A DNA stretch of 64,000 nt from assembly GCF_030272615.1 (NCBI RefSeq), contig NC_081410.1, positions 125,801,640 to 125,865,639 on the forward strand. The letters are read 5' to 3'. This DNA comes from Cryptomeria japonica (taxonomy: Eukaryota > Streptophyta > Pinopsida > Cupressales > Cupressaceae). Under the pieces are notes generated by a model. The model saw nothing but the letters and a program-made list of their open reading frames with translations, was not told the DNA's origin and searched no databases. How positions within the stretch are numbered: the first letter of the stretch is position 1; each line of letters starts with the position of its first letter. Made by a program: the position numbers and the translations under genes. This document shows, piece by piece, positions 1-11,670 of the stretch.

Positions 1-295
1 GGCTCAAATAGTTTCCAATAACATTCATGATCTATTATGTATAGTTCTCCAAACAAAGAAGTTCTTTATGACTTCTTATATCATATGGGTGGTGGCTAAA
101 GGCAGAAAATACCCCGGGTTAAATACATCAGGAAGGTTAGGAGAGGATCCAAGCCAGAAGAGAGCATGAGAATACTACACTTAGCTCCCAATCCAACGGG
201 CTAAATTTCATTTTAAGAGGATAAATGATGCGTTCATTTTTGCAGTAATTTGCAGATTAACAGGTGATGTAGGGTACCGTCTCTCTCCAAAGGCA
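1..295. other. unassigned left-edge sequence
   Basis: No convincing coding signal or repeat end was seen. It may be the 5' part of the decayed reading frame that starts just downstream, cut by the window edge. Confidence 0.3.
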
Positions 296-3080
296 ATGAA
301 AGTAATACATGAATGGGGCACATGGTTCTTGCAAAATCAATGCTCCACCTACTTCCGAGTAAGCAGATTTACAGGAAAACCTTTTCTCCTTCCAAGGTAT
401 TGCAATGATCGTATTGTCATTCTTGAGTATTCAAGACAAATTGTGGGACTTCAATCTCTTCCGACTCTTAAGCATAAAACTAGAGTCACATTTCCAATTG
501 TCATAGGACACTTCACTTGCCGAAATATACAACCTACCAAGTCAGCCATTCATGAGTTGCAAGATCTCACTTCGAAGGAATTTGATTATGCTAGGGAGAG
601 ATAAGATCCATTTGACAAGTTAAAGAAAATGATGCCTGTAGCATTTTTGGGGCATATACTAGCTTTAGAGGATTTTTGGGAAAACAAGCAAGATAGTTTT
701 GAGGCTAGAGAAAGAGGATACCACAAACTTACAGTTCCTCAAATCAAAATTTTAAAATTTGAGACAAATCTCTCCAATGACCTCAAAGATGATGGGGAAA
801 CACTTGATCCAATTTACAAAGAAACCGAGGTTGATCGGAAACCACTCTCTCCAATCAGGTGGTCAAAAAAAGAAAAGGTAGATATCAACATTGTAACCAA
901 GAAGGTGGTTGAAAGGACGATGCAGTGGCTGAACTTAAGGATTCAACCTAGTGCATCTAAAGATAAGAAGAAAGGGAAAACTTCTAGTAATCCTCAATCA
1001 AAAAACACTAAAGGATATGTCAGGAGGACCAAATGATAGTCGCGGAAGAACACTCTTGTGGATCCATGAGCTGATACTCAAAATATTAGTAAAGAATAAT
1101 TGGTGCAACAACTCAATGTTAAAATGTGAGAGTCCCAACTCCTAAAAACTACAATGAAACACAGAATTACTACCAGATTGCAAGCAGTACCGCAGGCTTT
1201 CATCACCCCTATTGTGCCCACCATTGGGATTGTACCGAGAGAGGGTACATCACAACCAAGAGAAACTAAGCAACATGCTCCTCCTTCTTCTCGAGCACCT
1301 ACATCAACTATAGCAACACACTAATAACAGGTTATCATCCATGATATTGAAACATATTCAGATGAGGATGATGAACCTATTGCAATGTTAGCCCATTGTA
1401 AGAAGGGTGAATCAGTACAGAAACGGCAAGCCCTAAAGAATGATCAAGAAGCACCATTACTGCAACAGGTGGAACCTCCCAAGAACCAGGAAGATAATAT
1501 TAATCAGATACAGGGATAAGATGGGCAATACCAAGATACAGACATAGATGAGCAAGATGAACGTTTGGTGTTGACTCCTTGGGATTAGGAGATGCTCTTG
1601 CAACAATTGGAAGGAGACGAGCAACAATGACAAGAAGAGACTGATAAAGAAGTATTTGAAAATGAAGTTGGTGAAAAGCTTGAGGAGTTTGCTTAGCAAT
1701 AGAAGGTTGAAGAAGTATTCTTAGCAAACCTTGCTCAACAAGTCTCTTCACTACATCAGCCACAAGAGGCTCTCACATATCAACAAATTCATGAGCAACT
1801 TCGTGAGGAGGAACAACGGGAGATGATAAACAAGAACAACACATGCAGTTGCATATGCTTATGGTCGAGGTGACAGCTCAAGGAGGAGATCACGATGATA
1901 GCATGCCTCGATGGTTAACTTTCAACTTCCAAAAGAAGAAGAAAGTAGTTCTTCCTAGCATCACCTTATAGGATGCAGTTTCAAAGTCACCAAGGCAAGC
2001 CAAGAAAGCCAAGGTTCTTCATCATATGTCAAGTAGTGAATCAGGAGATGTCATTGCTAGTGTGGCAACCCCAACATATCAAGAACGTGAGGGTGTTCAA
2101 GGATCCCCAAAGTATCATATCTCATAGGTTAAACTTGGTAAGCAAACTAAATGGGGGGAGGTAGCCTCTTTGGATGCAGCCACCTCCTCAATCAAGTCAA
2201 GGATGGAGAAGGAGTACAAGTCTAAGAGTGAGGTGAAAGCACAGTTGCAACAATATAGACAATTTCTCATTGAAATGTCCAAACCTGTAGACTCAAGGTT
2301 TGAGAATGCTCTACCTTCCACTTCTTCGCTTTTGTAGAAAAAATTTAAAGCAGTTTACGAAATGAGAACGGTCGTGCCATCTCTCAAAACTTGGACTATT
2401 GACCAACTTAGCAAAGTAAGAGGATTCCTCTAGGACGCCATGGAAATACATGAAGACGCTCACCTCTTGGAGATGCTCTCATCTTTCGCAGTGAACAATA
2501 GAGAACCCAATCATATGGATTAGTAAAAGTAATCAAACTATTAAAGGGGATTAGTGAATTGGGTGAGGTTGTCATAAATGGAGAGGACATACTTAGAGGA
2601 GAAGACATCAACAATTTGCAAATGTGTGTTGACATTTTGGAAATGAAAGTAGACACAATAGATTAGTGACAGACAAAGGTATTAAAGGAACACACTCCCC
2701 TCTTGGATCTACTGAAATGTTATGAACAATATGTAGTTGAGTTACTAGGTAAGTATGGGACAAACTTGATGCAGACCAAAACACCCAAGATGGAAGAAGT
2801 TATCAAGCAATGGGAAGCATACGTTGCTAAGTACTTTTCTTCAACAGTTGATTTCAACACAACACTTTATAGATAGGTATATGTACATGATCTTACAATC
2901 ATACCAAGCAACTCAACTGATTGAGAACTTGGTTATAAAAGTAGGAGAAGTGAAAGAAGCACTAAGGGTGGCAAAGTTTTGCATTGAATACATATCAAAC
3001 CCACCATTCACTTCTATTGAGTGTTACATCAGTAATTATCATAGTTATAGGAGAAGCAAGAGACAAACATGTAGTTAACT
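296..3080 (+). pseudogene. long decayed ORF of unknown family, probably transposon-derived
   Basis: A plus-strand frame can be followed for about 2.8 kb with many stops and a few frameshifts. Open segments lie at 296-604 and 629-1036 (same frame, one TAA between them), about 1331-1830, 1970-2510 and 2540-2920. The first part holds FRVSRFTGKPFLLPRY; then comes a Lys/Ser/Asn-rich stretch, an acidic Gln/Glu-rich stretch (about 1340-1800) with coiled-coil character, and a charged tail. Several stops are TAG inside Gln-rich context, as if CAG codons had mutated. I do not recognise the family. Its length, decay and position in a repeat field suggest a mobile-element ORF (gag-like or accessory) rather than a host gene, but that is inference. 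Confidence 0.4.
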
Positions 3081-4130
3081 TGTAGATGCAGAATCAAGGA
3101 GGCGTCATCCTAAAGAGGTCACTGCAGTTCACCGCCACACTTGTCGTGCATTAACACTGCCAGCTAGAGGTACTGCACACGTGGAGATTATAGAGCAACA
3201 ACACTGGGGAAGGCTACTTTTGATGACTCTAGTTTAGTAGTAGTAAAGTGGAGTTCCAAAGGCAGCGACTTGCATGTCAACTGTGACTCCCATCGTTTTG
3301 TAACTAGGTCATAGGCATATTTGCTCCTAAAAAGTAGGAGCCATAATACTAAAAGTATGGTGAATTAGGCCATTTGAAGGGTTTGGAAATTAAAGATTTG
3401 AGGCCCTAGCCAAGGATTTCATTTCATCTTCAATACTTAGTTTTAAGTTTTGTTGAACTTCTTGAATACCACTGCTAACTATTACATTTATTTTCTCAAA
3501 TGATCAATATAAGCTACTCTTTTGGATCACGTGTTCCATGAACAACGCTGAATTGAGTCGGTATCTCATGATTACGACATCTTCTCTCAATTTGGATGGC
3601 ATGAATGTTCTATGTGTTATGCATTTTATTGTTATGTATTTGAGATAATTTAACTAGCTCTGTGTGCAAATGAGATCGTAGGTCTCTTATCCAAATAGAA
3701 ATCCCACATGATGCTATTCGAATTATTATTGATAATATAAAAAATTTGGAACTCGCTTTCTTTAATTCAACAAGCTTGTATGGTCATCTTCCTTCCTCTC
3801 ACCCTTATATCTTTTGAATTTTGTTTCTAAGTAATTCGTGCAAGTACCTTCAGCAACCACCAATATCGCCTTGTGAACAAGTGACATTACCCAAGCATTG
3901 TTGTGACCCAACTAACGAGACCTTGGGGAGCAAAGACTTCGTAATCCTTTCTCTTTTCAGGAGAGGTTCCGCATCTACAAAATCTGCATGTAGGTGAGTA
4001 TAAAAGGCCCATCAATAGGGTGGTTGCACATGTCAGTGCTCCCTTAAACCTACAAGATTGACTTGCATTTTGGTGGTACTACACTCACTAAGTACATATC
4101 TGGAAAAGGATGGTTCCTCATTTACCATTG
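3081..4130. other. unannotated intergenic sequence
   Basis: AT-rich sequence without a convincing ORF. The right part (about 3840-4130) may be decayed minus-strand gag sequence continuing from the H3-tail-like ORF at 4173-4364, since short open stretches line up there. No terminal repeats could be fixed. Confidence 0.3.
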
Positions 4131-4172
4131 GAGGGGTATTAATTGTTTTTTTAGCAAATGATGCCACCTCTT

Positions 4173-4364
4173 TCAACTCTTTCCTTTGTTCTCTAACTTA
4201 AGAAAGGGCTTTGCTAAAAGTTTCCTCATCTCCCAACCATTCCTATCCTTAGGTGTTGGTTCCTTAGATATGGTTTTTATAAGAGTTGCCTGCTCTTTCT
4301 TGATCTCGAGTAATCTCTCATTGCTAGCAGCTAACTTTCTAGCGGTTTGCTTGAACCTTACCAT
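4173..4364 (-). pseudogene. gag-like first ORF with a histone H3-tail-like N terminus
   Basis: The 63-residue minus-strand ORF starts MVRFKQTARKLAAS. Seven of eight residues in RFKQTARK match the RTKQTARK start of histone H3; the rest (SNERLLEIKKEQATL, then charged sequence) is helical and unlike H3. It starts about 67 bases after a primer-binding-site-like sequence (4431-4444, minus), so it sits where the first ORF of an LTR retrotransposon begins. After the stop, open minus-strand sequence resumes in another frame, so the ORF looks frameshifted. I read it as a decayed gag-like ORF of a Ty3-type element. Whether the H3 likeness is functional mimicry is unknown. Confidence 0.45.
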
Positions 4365-4430
4365 TTTGGTATAAGAACATTCAAATATTAGCTTTTAGTG
4401 ATGAGCTCAGAGGTCCATAAGTTCAACCTA

Positions 4431-4444
4431 GCACTCTGAGACCA
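4431..4444 (-). other. primer-binding-site-like sequence of a minus-strand LTR element
   Basis: Read on the minus strand it is TGGTCTCAGAGTGC, close to the initiator-Met tRNA complement TGGTATCAGAGC common in plant LTR elements. It directly follows a sequence ending ...CGTTACA, a typical LTR end. Confidence 0.5.
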
Positions 4445-5877
4445 CATGTAACGACCACAAAATTATCACTAAATAAATAAAACATTTACTTTTCACAAGT
4501 TAAAAACCAAAAAGGTAGTAAGACATGAAAATTTTTGCTTTTATTTCTAACCATCATTAAATTGGATGCATAAATATATCCACTTAACACTTTATGGAGA
4601 GGTAATCATTCATTTTCATTGCATTGAAAATTTAATACATTACATACCATAAATGAAGATTACCAAAGTTACTTGCTTAGGAAATCTATATTTGTCTTGC
4701 AAGCCTCGTCTAGTCAACTGTAGGAGACAAAGAATTATCCAAGCACTTCTCCTCCAACCACAAACCAACAGTCTCTCACACAACTTCCTACTAGAAGTAG
4801 CCATACCCTCCACGAGGAGTATAGATAAGGGGACCTATGTCAAGACATTTGAGCACCAATGTTGTGTGCCACGTATCTCATTCTGACCATACTACTTTAG
4901 ACTATCTTCTAAGTAAGTATGACCAATCTGTAAGGTCTATGTTTTGACAATACTTGTGAACTAACTAGTCACATCCAGTGATAAATACGATAGTTTGGCT
5001 AAAGTTTTATTTTAAAATAGTCATAAGATCACTCACCTCTTACTCGACTTGGAGACTGCACTCATCCTAGGGTTTAGAAAGTTTTGACTACCTAGTCAAA
5101 TCACAAACTGTCACAAACTAAACATAGAGTTTTAAGTACTTATCTAAATTGCACACCCTCCTTTCTATTGCAACTAGGTTTGGGGTTACCACCCTTAGTC
5201 CATGCAAAAGTATATTTAAGACTTCTTAATAACATAAAATACAAACATAATTCTTTATCCAGAACCCATTTGATCAAATATTCTTAACTAGAATAATGAG
5301 TAACATCTTACAATGATTTGTAACTAGTAATTATACCATAATTTCCTCTCTAAAGAGGAGAACATCTCTTATGCTCTATAATCCCCACAAAATAACAAAC
5401 ATTGATATATAGACATGATTAAGAAGGAACTTAGACATGATTCCACATACATATCAAGCTACTTTTCATACTAATAACATAATAATATCTAAACCCAAAC
5501 ATGTTTTTCCATATTGTCATACAAGTATTTCAATAAAAGACATATTTACTATGCATAAAATGTGAATTTATAATATAAATTAAAATGAAGAAAAATGACT
5601 TCCAAGTGAATGGAGAACAAGCCTAGATAATGCTTCGAAAAACTTGAGATGAGAGAAGATGCGAGCCCTTGAATTCTTCACAAAGCAAGCTCCTCCAATA
5701 TCCCTCCAAAACTTCTCAAGTAGACAAGGCAAAAGCAAAAATCTATCTTCTCTATTATAACTACGAAAGAGATAACACCAAACTAACTATTTTCCCTTGA
5801 AAAGCAAAGCTAATTCTCATTTCTTACAACTTCCCACCGAGCACAGAGCAAGTGTTTGCCTCTTCTCAAAAAAAATC

Positions 5878-5885
5878 TTTTATAT
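5878..5885 (-). promoter_or_regulatory. TATA box in the LTR
   Basis: TATATAAA on the minus strand, with a C/T-rich lead-in, inside the presumed U3 region. Confidence 0.35.
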
Positions 5886-6233
5886 AGGTGAGGGGGATGA
5901 GATAATTAAGCTATGTAAGTGTATCCATTCCCAATTAAAAGTTCAAAGGTTTTTTTTACCATAATATGTAGGTAGGTTTAAACTGAAATAAGCCCCACAC
6001 TGTATTATTAAATTGGCTTAACAAAATAATTTTAAATGCCCTCATGCACTTTAATCTAACTCGTGGTGTTATTAATAAGGGTGGGAAATTTATAAGTTTT
6101 ATTACCTTTACTCCATGAAAGTAGGGTGCACATGATATAGCCCCCACTCCCTTGTGAGAAGGGAGGGCCACCTATGGTGGTCACCCTCCTCACCAGTACC
6201 TTCTACATGGAACTTGCCACCCTCTCATTTACT

Positions 6234-6373
6234 CACCACTACGTGGTGTTTGCCTCACACCTCCTCATCCCTACTTGGTGATTAATGACCTTCTCACCAC
6301 TACGTGGTGGTTGTTGACATCTCCAAAGAACCCCCACCATGTGGTGTTTGACCAAGTCACCCACCACGTGGTG
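6234..6373. promoter_or_regulatory. cluster of CACCAC/GTGGTG palindromes
   Basis: CACCACTACGTGGTG occurs at 6234-6248 and 6295-6309, CACCATGTGGTG at 6335-6346, and the perfect palindrome CACCACGTGGTG at 6362-6373, which contains the G-box core CACGTG. Four related inverted motifs in 140 bases of otherwise AT-rich sequence look like a regulatory array of the LTR U3. Confidence 0.45.
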
Positions 6374-6420
6374 ATGGAGACTCTTTAATATGCCCCCCAT
6401 AAAACCTGATTCATTAATAT

Positions 6421-7160
6421 TTATTTTTCATTTTATTGATAATCTTTTATTAGATGTAAACAAATTATTAATGTAAGAGCAATAATATATATTTTAGATG
6501 AATGAATAGTTCAAATTGCATGTTTGGAATTAACCCTATAATTAAATTGAAATTGAACTGAAAAGCACACCCTAAAAAGGTCAGATACTAGATCTGAAAT
6601 TGAAATGTTGAATTTAGAATGTTATACCTCGATGAGTCTTGCTTCGAAGTCTTCATACAAAGGTCAATGTTGTCATCTAGGAATGTAGAAATGGCTTCAC
6701 AACATCTTGATCATGGAGGCCATCTTGAATGCTTGAAATTTGAAAACTTGACCTCCCCTTCACTTCCTTAATAATGCTTGATTACTTGATAACTTAAATT
6801 TTCTTGGTAGGAATTAAATTTGAAATTGTGAGGTGATGGACTTGTCTCAAAAGAGGGGCAAGGCTCACTTTTATACCTCACCTCATGAAACATGTTTGAA
6901 TGTTTGGAGTAGGTAGACATGAGAAGGGAATTTATGCCTACATTTTGTGACTGTTGGAGGCTTCAAAATTGGGCCAAAGGTTGGGCACCCTTCTCTAGCC
7001 TATCAGGGTTGAACAAAGAACCACATGGTAAGGTGAAAACGAGGGTTGCAAATTTGATACGCGTGTGAGCGGAATTAGAGATAAACAGAGCACAAAAGGC
7101 CATAACACTAAAGTGAGGCCTAAGTAATTATGAAATTGTATGGGGATACAATTTATAACG
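6421..7160. other. unannotated sequence
   Basis: AT-rich, no convincing ORF. It may include the outer part of the neighbouring LTR and the lost 5' part of the LINE that follows. Confidence 0.3.
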
Positions 7161-7672
7161 CCACACTTTGTAATACTTTTCTTAAATTTAGTTGGAGTAG
7201 AGTTGAGAACTCTAAAATCCTACAAGTATTGTATCAGGTGGATATATTCAGATGGAAAGAACCACATGAGTGGCCTTGAGGAGTTTTGAAGGAGGCTTGG
7301 TTGAAGATTTTTAGGATTTTGGTTGAAAGAGTGTGTAATTTGTTGAGGGGAAGGGATGTTCTTGCTTGGGGTCTTGATCTAAAAGGCAAGTTCTCAATTG
7401 CTTTAGGGTATCAGGAGTTAGATAGACAAATTCTTTTGGACTATAGTTGTTCCTTGGTGGGAATAGGTACATGGAACAATTTACTTAGCCAAAATGCAAT
7501 TTATTCATATGGTTGACTATGTAAAATAGGTGCCTCACCTAGGAGAGCTTATGGAAGAATGATTTTTAAGGTCCTTCTATCTATGCTATGTGCAACAATA
7601 ATGAAGAATGTGCCTCACATATCTTCTTTTAGTATACCTTTGTTGGGGATATTTGACACTTTTGGTGGGGGG
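7161..7672 (+). pseudogene. LINE ORF2 fragment (zinc-binding reverse-transcriptase tail), left part
   Basis: Conceptual translation across frameshifts gives RGRDVLAWGLDLKGKFS, then KCNLFIWLTM, NRCLTWESLWKNDF-like sequence and MCNNNEECASHIFF, the order of the zf-RVT domain that follows reverse transcriptase in plant LINEs (W-G-L-x-x-K-G-x-F-S, then C-x2-C...H). Stops TGA, TAA and TAG interrupt it. The sequence breaks exactly where the solo LTR at 7673 begins and resumes after 8931. Confidence 0.7.
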
Positions 7673-7830
7673 TGTATACACCTAAAATTGGCTATGAGTA
7701 ATTAAATAAATATTTTATATTTATTTAATAATCATTCGTCTATTAAATAGTTAATTCAAAAAGATTAATTTATTTAATTCACTTTCATATCTTTCTATTA
7801 ATTAATATTTTATTAATTAATTCATTTATC

Positions 7831-8033
7831 TTATTCCTCTAACCAAGTTAATTAAATATCTAATATTTAATTATTCCTCTAACCAAGTTAATTAAATATC
7901 TAATATTTAATTATTTCTTCTAACCAAGTTAATTAAATATCTAATATTTAATTATTCCTTCTAATCAAGTTAATTAAATATCTAATATTTAATTATCTCC
8001 TCCAAGCAATTAAATATCCAATATTTAATAGTT
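7831..8033. repeat. tandem repeat, 40-41 bp unit, about five copies, in the solo LTR
   Basis: Unit starts lie at about 7831, 7871, 7911, 7952 and 7993 (last copy decayed). The core CCAAGTTAATTAAATATC is near-identical in four copies and is followed by TAATATTTAATTATT. The unit is rich in nested AATTAA/TTAATT palindromes. Confidence 0.85.
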
Positions 8034-8491
8034 ATTCTCCTATCCTATAGTCTCAAATATCAAATAATTCTTAAATTATTTAATCCCTTTATCCAACTCA
8101 CCCTCCATCTCCACTTCATCTCCCCTTTGCCAACTCATCCAACATGTGGCTAAGGAAATTAATATTTCTAAATATTAATTCATGATTTATTCTCAACCTC
8201 CAAAATTAATGAAATTGTGTACGTACACATATTTCATAACCATTTCCTATATTCTCTCCAACACCCCCTACATCTTGGGAAGGACTTGAGTCCACTTGTC
8301 CTACCATGCCTAAATTTCCTCCAACCATCCCTAGATTCCCTCAGTCAGCAACCCAGTCAAGGTGAGATGAGTGACACTTGTCTTCTCCTTCCCCCTTTCT
8401 CTCAACCTTCACCTTTGCTCACAGCCATTCAAATCTGCAGATCTGATCATGACCCTTGATCTGAGCCACATTATCTTATCCTCTCAAGGTC

Positions 8492-8498
8492 TATAAAA
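8492..8498 (+). promoter_or_regulatory. TATA box of the solo LTR
   Basis: TATAAAA follows AAGGTC and is followed about 25 bases downstream by GAGAGGAAG, a plausible start of the R region. Confidence 0.5.
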
Positions 8499-8931
8499 CC
8501 GAGAGCTTCAGTCGAGAGGAAGTTAGTCTTCAAAAATAGTTTTCAAGCCAATCTTATGCATCTGTGAGTTTTTGAAGCAAATAGCAAATATCATTTTTAG
8601 CAATATTATCATATAGTATCATTTAGCATAATCATGTAGCTTTGCATATCATACTATCAGTTAACTACAAGTTATCAGTCCATTCTTCATATGCCATCTT
8701 GGAAGCCAACAGTGCATTGTCTAAGAGCACACCATCTGCAACCAAGAACGGTGGAGTTAGGACACAATGAGGCATAAGCCATGAAGGTAAAATAATGATT
8801 TATTTTAGTATGTATTTCATGTAGTTTCATTGGTGGATTTTGGATTTCCTGTATGCATTTCCATTGTATTTTGTGAAACTAACTTATTACAGGTAACATT
8901 ATGAGGATGGAATTCAAACTCACACAGGGGG

Positions 8932-9840
8932 CTTACAAGCAGACATGTGTTCATGCCACTTTCATGGTGGAGTTTAGGAGTACTTTGGGGAGGCCCCCAA
9001 CTAAGACTCCTTTTTCCTCATGTGGCTTGGGATGTTGGTCCCCCACTTTCATCATATGACAACTTTGGCTGGAAAAAAATCCTAGAATTTTTTAGGATAG
9101 GAAAATGGCCGTTCATCAATTATGGTGGAGAGTTGTCAGTATGATTTAGGAGACCTTATTTGCAAAATGCAATGTTTTGGCTTATTTGGACTGTAGTGAT
9201 TCAAATATTATTAATTATTTGGAAATAAATAAGCATGGAACATGTGAGCGTGCTAAAAATAATATCCAAAGAGATGGTCAATGGTCTCCCCCTCCTCAAG
9301 GAGTCTTAAAGAATAATACTAATGGCTCTTATATGGGTAATCTTGAGAATGTTGGGATTGGAGGTATCGGTAGAAATAGTTTTGGGGCTATCGAATTTTC
9401 CTTTTCTATATATAAAGGACAACAAACTAATAATTTCATGAAAAGAGGTTATTCCCTTGGCTAGTAATGGGTTAATTAGCATTTAGCTTCATTGCTTAGG
9501 CAAATTCTTAGTCTAAGTGGCTCTATGGATTCTATCTCTTTTTATCACATTCTTTGAGAATAAAACAAAGTGACTAACTATCTAGCTAAATGGATCTCTA
9601 ATCACATGGGGGTTTCAAATATTGGTTAATGGGGTCAGTTACCTCTCGAGTATTAGCAAAATCTAGAGATGATAGTCTTGGAAGACATGTCAAGTTAATT
9701 TTTGGGCTGCTGTAGAATCTCCTTTGGGTGGTAGCTTTATTGCTTGTGGGTTCTTTCTTGGTCTTGTTGTTCTTCATGCTTTGTTTTTATTCCTTTTTAT
9801 TTTATTTTTTAAAACCCTGTTTAAAAAAAGAACAAAAAAT
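8932..9840 (+). pseudogene. LINE ORF2 fragment (RNase H-like domain and 3' end), right part
   Basis: After the solo LTR the LINE frame continues (HVFMPLSWWSLGVLWGGP) to about 9144. A second open stretch, 9177-9464, reads WSPPPQGVLKNNTNGSYMGN, IGGIGRNSFGAIEF and GQQTNN, the start of the plant LINE RNase H domain (PPxGxxKxNxDGS...GGxxR). The first catalytic Asp position is Asn here (KNNTNGS). Decayed sequence to about 9640 matches its end (SMDSISFYHIL, NYLAKW). The T-rich stretch to about 9840 fits a 3' UTR. Confidence 0.7.
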
Positions 9841-10483
9841 TATATCATTATTAATATCTCAATTCGAATGAATGAAAAAAAATACCTTTATTTTTTATTT
9901 AATTATTTATTATCCTAATGAGTTTTTTTAATATTCTCGTCGAAGTGTTGATCTTAAGGATGTCAAACATATTGAGTATGCAGTGTGTAGAATTTCAATT
10001 AGCATTAGTTAGGGTTATTTTTAACCATGTTTATTTAATCCAAAAAGTCTTGAGATAAATGATAACATTATCTTCTATAATGTTAAATCTCAAGATAACT
10101 TCAAGGTGCGTGTATATTAAAGATGGAGTAGTGGTATTATTGCAAATTTGAATCATGATTAAAATTTTTTATTTCTTATTTTGCCATGAAAGATGGAAGA
10201 GGACTCGATAGCCATACATCCTAACTTTGCACCCCTCAAACTCTTAAATGGCAAGTCATTTTCTGTAAAAAATTAGTATGTCGATAAAGGTAAATCAAGA
10301 CCTTACAACTATTGTTTGAGGTTCTAGGCATCATGGTACATCATTTAAGCCTTTGTTGATTTGTTCAAAAATGCCCAAAAAAAGTTACATAAAAATATGT
10401 ACATCAAGGCATGTATTATTGATCATTTGAAATGCATGTTATCACATGATTAGTAATTTCATGTCAACAATCTAAGGATAACA
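9841..10483. other. unannotated AT-rich sequence
   Basis: No coding signal or recognisable repeat end was seen. Confidence 0.3.
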
Positions 10484-10785
10484 TGTCCCACTCCCTATCT
10501 CTCACACACACACTCCCAATTTATCCCTCTCTATATCACCTTTTGTCTATATATCTCCCTCTTCTTCTCTCTTTTCCTCCTTCCCTATATCTCTCCCTTT
10601 CCACCTCTACTTTTCTTTTCCTCTCTACTTATGTCTTTCCCTCTTCTTTTCCATTTTCCTCCCTACCTATATCTCTCCCTCTCCCCCTCTACTTTTATTT
10701 TCATCTTTACCCATATCTCTCCCTCTCCCCCCCCACTTCTCTCTCTCCACCCCCTTTTCTCTCTTTCCCTCCTCTACCTATTTGT
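10484..10785. repeat. pyrimidine-rich low-complexity tract 1
   Basis: About 300 bases of imperfect CTCTCC/CTCCCT/TATCTC repeats on the plus strand (purine-rich on the minus strand). All three frames are open by composition and give Ser/Leu/Pro-only peptides, so these are not genes. Confidence 0.8.
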
Positions 10786-11670
10786 TAGGAAATTAGTGTC
10801 TCAACCTTGCATTTACATAAGTTTATTATTTGTAGTAAGTTTACATTTGAGCATAGATTGGTTTGAAATCTTACCCAAAGCTGCAAATTGGCTAAATAAG
10901 CATCTTGATAATTTTTTGTTGCAAGATCATGTCTAGACTTGAAGATATCAAAGTTTTTGTTTGAAAGTTTCAAAAACAAGTTTGAAGACCTTAGAGGCTC
11001 CAAATGGGTCTGAAAGTGGTTATAACCAATGTAGCAATTTAGAGCTCAATAGACACTTCACAAGCTTTGCAACGCTTCAAACTGTTCATTAATTGAACAC
11101 CCATATCAAAAGTTATGGCCTCTAGAATTTGGCTCTTCTAAGATGGAAAACATACAAAATGTGTTGGAAACATAAATGAGTTGTAAAAGGGAGTTGCACA
11201 TGTTGGTCTATGTTTTGACACGTCATAGGGCATCTTGGATTGGAGATAAGTTGGGTACCACTTTTTGGGTGCTTTTAGCTCTCATGGTTTTGTAACATTG
11301 TTTGATGATCTCATGTATCATGTCTCTTATATATTAGGTGTGTGAGGTGGAGGTTGCACATAACAATCTTATAACTGTCGACTTACCTCCAGATCTCTGG
11401 TTGGTCATACTTCTGTGAGAATCATGCTCTGCAAGTATATTGTATTATATTGTTGATTTCCAAATAATATATTGGGTGGATTTTTGGAGTGTGGATTTTT
11501 TTTCTCTAGAAAGGGTTTTCTCCACACAAATCACTAAGTTGTGGTATGCATGCTATTTATGTTTATTTTTATTAACTTTCTATAACCATGGTAAATATCT
11601 AATATTTTTTTTGCATAACCACCCTCTGAAGGGCAGTGTAGGAAACTATTTTGCTATCTTAAATTCCTTA
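10786..11670. other. sequence between two pyrimidine tracts
   Basis: About 0.9 kb of ordinary AT-rich sequence. It begins TGTTAGGAAATTAG just after tract 1 and ends AGGGCAGTGTAGGAAAC just before tract 2, so it could be an insertion that split one longer tract. No TSD or ORF confirms this. Confidence 0.3.

Larger units (their letters stand above)
4447..6420 (-). repeat. LTR of a minus-strand (Ty3-like) retrotransposon, right boundary uncertain
   Basis: The left edge, TGTAACGACC on the plus strand, is the 3' end of a minus-strand LTR next to the primer-binding-like site. Inside lie a minus-strand TATATAAA (5878-5885) and, further upstream on that strand, a cluster of CACCAC...GTGGTG palindromes (6234-6373) that could be U3 enhancers. 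The right end could not be placed from a second LTR, so 6420 is an estimate. Confidence 0.4.
7673..8926 (+). mobile_element. solo LTR, 1,254 bp, inserted in the LINE
   Basis: Starts TGTATACACC and ends CTCACACA, with GGGGG directly before and after (7668-7672 and 8927-8931) as a 5-bp target duplication. No internal region is present, so it is a solo LTR left by recombination. A TATAAAA at 8492 sets the plus orientation. Removing it and one duplication copy rejoins the LINE reading frame. Confidence 0.8.

Noticed and set aside
7831..8033. Possible CRISPR-like direct repeats
   Set aside because: Units follow each other without spacers, in an LTR of a plant genome.
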